Assembly: GCA_951394045.1 (NCBI GenBank)
Contig: OX595990.1
Span: 3,464,549 to 3,528,548, forward strand
Source of the DNA: Nitzschia sp. DOCU1
Taxonomy: Eukaryota; Bacillariophyta; Bacillariophyceae; Bacillariales; Bacillariaceae
Direction: 5' to 3'
DNA: 64,000 nucleotides
Below are positions 57,323 through 64,000 of the stretch, in pieces. Made by a program: the position numbers and the translations under genes. Each line of letters begins with the position of its first letter. Positions within the stretch are counted from its first letter, which is position 1. Below the pieces are notes generated by a model, which worked only from the letters and a program-made list of their open reading frames with translations, made no database searches and was not told the DNA's origin.

Positions 57323-57709
57323 GACAGAATGAGTGAAAGAAAGGATGAGAGAGATCAACAACTGTTTGACGATTATGAGGGAAACAATGTGGTACTGTTT
57401 CGAGCTTGAAGCGGAGATTTTGTGAGGTTTCGCTCCGTTGTTGCATCAGCATGTGTTAATATCCGTCATTCAGCGGTGGTGGCGCGCTCCCATTATCCCT
57501 TTTCGCTTGAGGCGCTGGGCCTTATCTATCTTGGGCATGGTACGCAATCGGTGCACCTAAACGAAAGCTCTCTATTAGACGCAACTTGCCATTAGAATAG
57601 CAAGGAACTTTCATACCCGTTGGGGTGGATTATGCCCTATAGAAGCTGAACAACGCATGAAGAACAGTCTATTAATAGGGGACAGAACACCACGAACAAT
57701 TCTGACTGT

Positions 57710-58186
57710 ATGAAAGCCGACCCTCTATATCACTTGGGATTCATTGGGCGATGTATGTGTTGCTGGCTTCAACTTCGGGGAATTTTCAATCTTTCGCCGC
57801 AGGATATATGCTCGTGTATTGCCCCCAAACGCCAACGCGAACTCGAAGAAGAAACCACAACCACAACAAAAGTGAGAGAGAACCGGAAGGAACTGCAACG
57901 AAGGATTTCTAATTCGGATTTCAACCTTCAACCCATGGCTTCTACCGGTAATAGAGGGGAGAAGCAACGTTTTGGGGGTCTGTCAGGGTCTCAACTTGAA
58001 ATAAGTGGATTTCGAGTAACGAATCATCATGACATCATCGACGAGAAGATGGCCACAACTTCTACCATTTGCTCTGTTATTACTGATAGCGAAGGAGGTC
58101 GAATTTATCTTCTTGATGGTTTTGCCGCTGTGTCCTTTGGTTCACAGAAAGGGCGAAAGGGCGAAAGGGTTTCGGTAGTAGTCTAG
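57710..58186 (+). CDS. Doubtful hypothetical protein
   Basis: 158 codons from an ATG. Composition is mixed (a Cys/Trp-rich start, a Thr/Glu-rich centre, a Gly/Lys-rich end) with no motif and no close neighbours. It is at the edge of what chance allows. Confidence 0.2.
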   Translation: MKADPLYHLGFIGRCMCCWLQLRGIFNLSPQDICSCIAPKRQRELEEETTTTTKVRENRKELQRRISNSDFNLQPMASTGNRGEKQRFGGLSGSQLEISGFRVTNHHDIIDEKMATTSTICSVITDSEGGRIYLLDGFAAVSFGSQKGRKGERVSVVV

Positions 58187-58799
58187 CGGTGATGGTGTTA
58201 GAGGGATTCCTCGATTCCTTCTGTCGCTTTCAGAGAATACTAGAGAAGTATGTACCGGTAGTTCCGTAGCACTACCGGTAGGTCGCTAGCAGGTCCTCTT
58301 CGTCGGCGGCCAGGGGCCGATATTCCATTCTTGCTATGGGGGGCATGAAGATCCCCGTCCTTGCTGACGTCTGAGATCTCCTTGCGTTTGCTTTGGTAGC
58401 GCTTCGTCCGTGTGGAGACATAGACCAAAAACGAACGACGACGGACACTCGATAATGGTCCGTGGCTCTCCCTGGGGAGACCATGAAAAACGATGGCGCG
58501 GTGGGGTAGGGGCCCTGCCGGCGCCTCAAGGGTACGAAGTGAAGAGCAAAATATAAGAAATCCTCACGATGAAAAAACTGCCGTTATATTACTTAGAAAA
58601 TTCGGGTAAATCACGCGCGCTGTTTACGTCCTACCCAAGGGAAAAGTATGGAAAATGGTCCGAACACCCCCCAAATCGGTTTTGAAGGCTTTTCTTTTGT
58701 TGTGAAATCAGAGCAAACAATGACCTCTGAAGACACCTCTCCGGATCATTCAAAGGCATTCAATGCAAAGATTGTTTTACCGGTCGTAAAGGATTCATC
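58187..58799. other. Spacer, no gene
   Basis: Contains several ACCGGTAG-type strings (58,254-58,280), a motif that recurs through the repeat field to the right. Confidence 0.4.
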
Positions 58800-58849
58800 A
58801 AGAATTTTCCTTCCAAGAAAGCGGCATTGTCGGCCGTTTTTTGTTCGTA

Positions 58850-59435
58850 ACCGCCATTGTCATGCCCCCGCCGCCGCCGCCGCTAGCCTTGTTGATTGTT
58901 GGATGCAAGTTTCCCGTCGCGTCCTGTGAGCCTGCTAGTCGTCCGGGAACGACAAGTCGACGCGGGTTTGGGGGAAAGTGCCGGCAAGAGGCGGGCCAAA
59001 TTCGTTCGCGGTAAGCAAAGGCGTAGCAGGCTATCGGGGATTTAAGGCGGGAGAACGTCGCGCGTTGCGGGGAAAAGAATGCATCTACTACCGGTAGAGA
59101 ATGGGTTCTGCACATTGAAGAGTGCCCGATTTCAGGCTGTCAAATTAATGAATAAAACGAAACCGCGCTGCGTGAAATCACGTAATATTTATAGCATGCT
59201 TTCGTTATGAAATTACGTACTAATGAAACTACGTCTGAACGAAATCGCGATGAACAAAATAACGTCTTGCGAGACCGCGCTCTCTAGCGGAACGTTCCGT
59301 ATTGTTGGATCTAAATCATAGGTTCTAAGTAGTCCATCAATCGCGAGGTGCTTCTGACCATCTCGCTGTAGTACCTACTACTGGTAGTGTTTCAGTACCG
59401 ATAGCCATTTGGTCAACACGCTATTTCAGTATTAT
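58850..59435. repeat. Repeat field, copy 1
   Basis: Ordered blocks: CATGCCCCCGCCGCCGCC; GGGATTTAAGGCGGGAGAACG (59,036); GAAATCACGTAATATTTATAG (59,175); AAAATAACGTCTTGCGAGAC (59,255); TTCTAAGTAGTCC (59,322). The same blocks recur in order in copies 2 and 3, each missing some. Confidence 0.75.
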
Positions 59436-59844
59436 ATTATTACCGAATGTTGGTCGAGTTAAATGCTCTGTCGACGACTTAACTATGGAACGTGGTACTG
59501 TAAGCATGAGAGTAGCCTTGTGCTGCGATCTGCTGAGGTTCAGCCTCTATCCGGGATTTGTGCGAGGATGTCTAGCGCTTCTTGTATCATTTGTTGCTAG
59601 CTTGCCTAAGCTCAGTGACTTCGTTGCGTAGTGTCGGCATTGCCTATCCTCTCCCACAATACATACACCAAACGATCCCCGTACCCCACACGACCACGCG
59701 CATTGTGTGTGGCGCTTGAATCTGTGAACCTTCGCAAGTGCGGCAAAAAATGCCGTCCTTCGCAAAATCACGTACTATTATGACATAATAGCCATTAGAG
59801 TTGCCACTATGGTGGCGCCTTTTGCCCGCCATCAGGAAATAAAA

Positions 59845-60160
59845 CGAGCAAACGGGTGTAAATGCCATTTGGGATTTAAAGGCAGGAGAACGTCACGCAT
59901 CGCGGGGGAAAGAATGCATCTACTATGAGAGAGTGTACGTCTGTACAAAACCGCACGTGAACAAAATAACGTCTTGCGAGACTGCGCTCTACTAGAGAGC
60001 GGACCGTTCCGTATTGTAGGAGCCAAATCATTGGTTCTAAGTAGTCCTTCTTCAATCACGAGGGGCCTTCGAACCATCTTGCTGTACGTCCTACCAGTAG
60101 TGTTTCCGTACCAATAGCCATTGGTCAACATGCTATTTCAAAGTATTGTCAAAGTCGAAG
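59845..60160. repeat. Repeat field, copy 2
   Basis: Has GGGATTTAAAGGCAGGAGAACG (59,871), AAAATAACGTCTTGCGAGAC (59,963), TTCTAAGTAGTCC (60,034) and the terminal GGTCAACA(T/C)GCTATTTCA block. It lacks the middle GAAATCACG block. Confidence 0.75.
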
Positions 60161-60559
60161 TCAAAATCACGCACTATCAACGCACCTCTTTGCCGGCGCC
60201 GTTGCTACTAGATTATGCGCCGCTGCAATTGCTCACCGTGCTTTCCGAGATCTCGTACTGCAACGCGCCAATAATGGCTATCACGGGGGCAGGGCAATAC
60301 CCTTTAAAGAGGGAGAGAATCAATGTTATCGAGGCCCTTTGGGCCGAGAAAACGATGCCAAGGGTTCCGCACGTGTTAAATCAATTTCAGCCGGAAATAG
60401 GCATAACGAGATCGGTAGTGGTCCAGATATGCCGAACCGACGTTCGGCCCAATCCTCGCATTTTGATTGGCTAGAAGAATAAGTTTTTAGGCCAGACTAC
60501 CGTAGTATAAGAAATACCGGTAGTGAAATGCCTCGTTGTACACTCTACCAATAGTTTGT

Positions 60560-60990
60560 CGAATTTCGTTCGCGGTAAGCAAACGGGCGTAAATGCCATC
60601 GGGGATTTAAAGGCGGGAGAACGTCGGAGTCTACGATGTATTGTCACTATGGGATTCGCCACGAAAATTGATTTTCATCGAGGATCCCATAGGGACAATG
60701 CATCGTAGACTCCGAGGGGTGGTTGCCAGCTGTCAAATTAATGAACAACGAAACCGTGCCACGTGAAATCACGTAATATTTAAAGCATGCCTTAGTTATG
60801 AAATTAGGTGCTAATGAAACTACGTCTGAACCAAATCGGGCATCAACGAAATAACGTATTACGAGACCGCGCTCCAGCGGAAACGTTCCGTCTTGTAGTA
60901 GGAGTCAAATTATTGGTTTGAAGTACCGGTAGTTCTTCTTCAATCGCGAGGGGCTTCGGACCATCTCGCTGTACGTACTACAGGATGATA
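60560..60990. repeat. Repeat field, copy 3 (carries a 90-nt hairpin insertion)
   Basis: Has GGGATTTAAAGGCGGGAGAACG, GAAATCACGTAATATTTAAAG (60,765), GAAATAACGTATTACGAGAC (60,848) and CCATCTCGCTGTACGTACTAC. The run is split after GAGAACGT by the hairpin at 60,625-60,714. Confidence 0.75.
60625..60714. repeat. Near-perfect 90-nt fold-back sequence
   Basis: Arms 60,625-60,655 and 60,684-60,714 are reverse complements with two mismatches in 31 (start CGGAGTCTACGATG, end CATCGTAGACTCCG). The 28-base loop holds a further inverted pair, GAAAAT/ATTTTC. A miniature transposon or a small-RNA precursor are both possible. Confidence 0.85.
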
Positions 60991-60999
60991 CCATAGAGA

Positions 61000-62021
61000 G
61001 ACAGCACACTTACGATACAGGTAGTTCAAAATCCTTTAATTAAATATGAGTGCATTTTGTCTTGTTGACGCTACACCACGTTGAGAACAACAAAATGAAA
61101 TGGCGTAGTAACAACCATAATCACACTACCGGTAGACTACTTTGAAAATAACAAAACCAAATGGCAAACACCAATACCGGTACCCACCGTAGTGTAAGTA
61201 TTAGTGTGAACTACAGCAATGCCATTGTCGTGCCCCCGCCGCCGCTGCTGGCCTTGTTGGATGCAAGTTTCTTGTTGCGTTCTGCGTTTGACATTCGGAG
61301 GAACACTGTGCCACCTTGCCACCCTTTCGGGAACACGGAATATGAGACTAAGGAACTCCTACACACGGTGTCCAGAATATCCAAAACGTAGTGAAAACAG
61401 CTATCTCCTTCATTACAATGAACGTGTGAGCACTTTCCCCCCATAAGAGGGGGGGAAGTGCGCTTCAAATAACAAGAAGTGCAGCAGATTTTGTTTTCTT
61501 GTGGCGTTTGCTTTTAAAGCTGATGCCAATTCAGTCCGGAGGACGATAGCGATGTTTATGGAATAATATGTGCTTTGCGTTCGTGTCATGGGAAGGGATG
61601 GTTATCGTGGTGAACGTTGTCTGCTGAGGAAGATGAAGATGGAAGCGACCAAGCATTAAAATTTTGGCTCAAAATTCCTAAATATGTGAATATGCTGGTA
61701 ATGGAAAGCACGGGGCTAGACCGCAGACGCATCCGGCATTTGCGAATCGTCAGAATATCAGGTCTCACTATGAACCACAGGTATGCTTTGAATCGATTGT
61801 ATTCAATCTTTGCAGTAGGCAAGAAACTTGACGCTACGCCTCGTTGCAAATAACAAAATCGAAATAGCGTACTAACAATTATAATTAATCGTAATCGAGT
61901 CTTTTATCACTTCTGCATTCAAAACTCACCGCCGCTGCGCAAGGTTGGAATCCGAAACGAAACTGCGTAGTAAGAAGCATAAGCATACTTCGCAACCACG
62001 AACGACCCGGAGGGGCCCAAA
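61000..62021. other. Spacer with a partial repeat block
   Basis: 61,225-61,280 repeats the GTGCCCCCGCCGCC ... TTGGATGCAAGTTTC block of 58,860. Short frames only, no gene recognised. Confidence 0.4.
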
Positions 62022-62284
62022 ACGAAATCCCTCAGAAACGAGTATTGCGAAGCTCAATTAGGGTTCAACAACAATTCAGACCGGGCTGCGCACGCCGCAC
62101 AATGTCGAAAATAGCAAATCGAAATCCTGCAGAAACGAGAAGAATCGAACAACGCCAGAATGTCGAAAATAGCAAATCGAAATCCTGTAGAAACGAGAAG
62201 AATCGAACAACGCCAGAACCGCTGGCAACACAGGTCGCACAAATGAGTCATCGAAAACAAGACAACGAAATCCCGTAGAAACAA
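62022..62284. repeat. 58-bp tandem duplication within a fourfold motif
   Basis: 62,101-62,158 and 62,159-62,216 differ at one base (CCTGCAG against CCTGTAG). The core CGAAATCC...AGAAACGAG also occurs at about 62,024 and 62,268. Confidence 0.85.
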
Positions 62285-62737
62285 AGCGGTCGAGCTGGAA
62301 ACGCCCCCTTTCGTCCTTCCCGCTTTTCTACGCTCCCTCCTTTTTAGCTACGTGCACTTCCCGAGAAGAGGACCAACATCGTGCGCTCTGCGGCAATCCC
62401 CTACCCCTTCTTCCTACCACGCTACTTGTTCTGTCTGTCGTCGCCCGTCCACCATAAAACATGACGCCGACGGCATGACGAGGAAAAGCGTCATCCCCGA
62501 TCCAAAAAGAACAAATACTACCCAAATTCTGGATACACCTCGTTGACAACATCAACGGAAACGATCGTGGAACTTATCAACAAGCTTTTGCTGCAGCCCC
62601 TCTTTTTGTTGAAAAAGTAAGTAGTAGGATTGCTCGTTGATGCATGCTTCTACTTCTCTTGTTGTTGAGTTTGTCATCTCCTCCAGCGTGCTCACCAGCA
62701 TCCTTCGTTTGTTTCGTCTCGGTAGGACGCAAACAGC
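62285..62737. other. 5' flank of the LRR gene
   Basis: No gene seen. Pyrimidine-rich stretches (for example TTTCTACGCTCCCTCCTTTTT near 62,325) lie upstream of the LRR gene start. Confidence 0.35.
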
Positions 62738-63625
62738 ATGACCGCCGTAGTTTTACCGCGATGGCTAGAAGAGCACTGTCAACGACTCTCTTCTACCAGC
62801 CATATTTCGAATCTTAATTTGAATTTGCGTCGCTTGGATGTGCCCATGATGCAAGCGTTAGCGGAGGCATTACATCAAAATGACCGCATTCGAGTCATCA
62901 ACTTGACGTCCGCCTTGCTAGTCCGAAGTACGACAACCACAAGCAGTGACGAGGCGCTGATTCCACTGGCAAGGCTCTTGTGCCATCACAGCTCGCTCCA
63001 TGTGGTACATTTGAGTTATAACCGACTGAAAGATGCGTCTTGTCTGGGATTGGCCTTGGCGACAAATACTTCACTCCAAGAATTGTACTTGGATTACAAT
63101 CAATTGTCAGGATCGCCCGTCGTGGCAATCGCAGAAGGATTGGCGCAAAATCCAAATACCAAATTGCAAGTCTTGTGTCTGAATTCCAATCGCATGGGGG
63201 ATATTGGTGGACAAGCCTTGGCACTTTTATTACACACCAACCGCTCTCTGAAAACGTTACGACTGGCCAATAATCGATTGGGAAACGCTACCGCCACAGC
63301 CTTGCTAAAAGCGTTGGAAATGCACAATACAACATTGACTGAATTGGGATTGGAGGAAAATCCAGACATGTTAACTTCTCCTCGAGACAACGAAACTGAA
63401 AGTTGGTTATTGCTGGGTCGTATGCAGCAATTGTTAGTTGCCAATCAAGCGGGGCGGTATTTGTTGAACTACCAGCCACCGCCACCGTTGGGACTTTGGC
63501 CATTTGTATTGGAAGGCCTGCCCGTGGACCCGCAATACTACTTTTTGCAACAGGTACCAGCCTTGACGATGACGACTGCTATCATTCGAACGAGGAGGGG
63601 CGAGGACTCGAAAGAAGTCTGCTAG
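62738..63625 (+). CDS. RNase-inhibitor/NLRC3-like leucine-rich-repeat protein
   Basis: Single exon, 295 residues, starting MTAVVLPRWLEEH. About six LRRs of the RNase-inhibitor type: LHVVHLSYNRL, LQELYLDYNQL, LQVLCLNSNRM, LKTLRLANNRL, LTELGLEENP, each with a following Ala-rich helix (GGQALALLL, ATATALLKAL). The C-terminal AGRYLLNYQPPPPLGLWP and QYYFLQQVPAL form a tail that I associate with stand-alone diatom LRR proteins. It has no NACHT, kinase or membrane segment. It is a protein-binding scaffold; the partner is unknown. It is not closely related to the F-box-like LRR pair at 14-19 kb. Confidence 0.85.
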   Translation: MTAVVLPRWLEEHCQRLSSTSHISNLNLNLRRLDVPMMQALAEALHQNDRIRVINLTSALLVRSTTTTSSDEALIPLARLLCHHSSLHVVHLSYNRLKDASCLGLALATNTSLQELYLDYNQLSGSPVVAIAEGLAQNPNTKLQVLCLNSNRMGDIGGQALALLLHTNRSLKTLRLANNRLGNATATALLKALEMHNTTLTELGLEENPDMLTSPRDNETESWLLLGRMQQLLVANQAGRYLLNYQPPPPLGLWPFVLEGLPVDPQYYFLQQVPALTMTTAIIRTRRGEDSKEVC

Positions 63626-64000
63626 TATGGAGTGAACGGATGGGGTTGATTGATTACATGAAGTACAGGTGGGATGCTCTTGGAAATACAAGTCCAGGAA
63701 ACTATGCTATTTCTGGGATGCTCCTGCAGCTTGTTGCTCCGAGTACATTCATCATCGGGCGACGCACACATCCGTCTTGTGATATTATGCTAGGCTGCAA
63801 TAGAAGTCAAAAGTTTTGTTGATTCAAGGAGCGACCGTGATTATAGATCAAGCCAGATTTATTTCTCGTTTATCTAGGGATGTTTTCTACTCTGTGGGAG
63901 TCCACATGTTGTTTCAAGCAGACTTTCCCCCCACCGAGTTAGGCATTGCTGGATCTCCAACAATCGTATTCAATGCTTGCGTAATTAGATCCTTGACTGT
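63626..64000. other. 3' flank to window end
   Basis: No feature recognised. Frames here are continuations opposite to or out of phase with the LRR gene. Confidence 0.4.

Noticed and set aside
63403..63822. 139-codon plus-strand frame over the end of the LRR gene
   Set aside because: It overlaps the supported LRR frame for half its length and has no motif.

Overview
The window looks like nuclear DNA of a diatom, probably a pennate one. The signs are short GT-AG introns (64-163 nt), genes on both strands, an LTR retrotransposon with the diatom-type protease motif ELDSHADTC, long Ser/Thr/Pro-rich secreted proteins, and many lineage-specific repeats. This is inferred from content; no species marker was found.

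Left part (1-11.2 kb): a giant minus-strand gene for a UBR4/BIG-type N-recognin E3 ligase. It has three exons, and the third stays open to the left edge, so the C-terminus is missing. Next (12.7-19.2 kb) is a tandem duplication. Each unit pairs a decayed plus-strand relic, TPR-like in the first unit, with an intact minus-strand F-box-like/LRR gene. At 19.8 kb lies an Nsp1/NUP62-type FG nucleoporin. At 21.9-23.1 kb lies the most interesting locus: a four-helix membrane protein followed by a domain that reads as a STING cyclic-dinucleotide receptor, broken by two compensating frameshifts. A FOXRED1-like FAD oxidoreductase follows on the minus strand.

Middle (25-44 kb): gene-poor and repeat-rich. 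It holds a decayed unidentified minus-strand coding region, a damaged Cys-rich surface protein, and a complete Ty1/copia-type element with identical LTRs and a target duplication. It also holds a large secreted or membrane-anchored protein with Cys-rich solenoid repeats, a truncated paralogue of that gene, an AT-rich tandem array, and a 1.1-kb segment bounded by inverted repeats.

Right part (45-64 kb): a P-type IIC (Na+/K+-ATPase-like) cation pump with a GGCCCA-rich upstream region, and a tandem pair of secreted subtilisin/kexin-like proteases with PSI and P domains. After a small probably lineage-specific protein comes a 4-kb field of repeats with a 90-nt hairpin, and then an RNase-inhibitor-like LRR gene.

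The genes do not form one pathway. Protein turnover (UBR4-like, F-box-like LRR), membrane and secretory functions, and one candidate innate-immune sensor are interspersed with mobile DNA.
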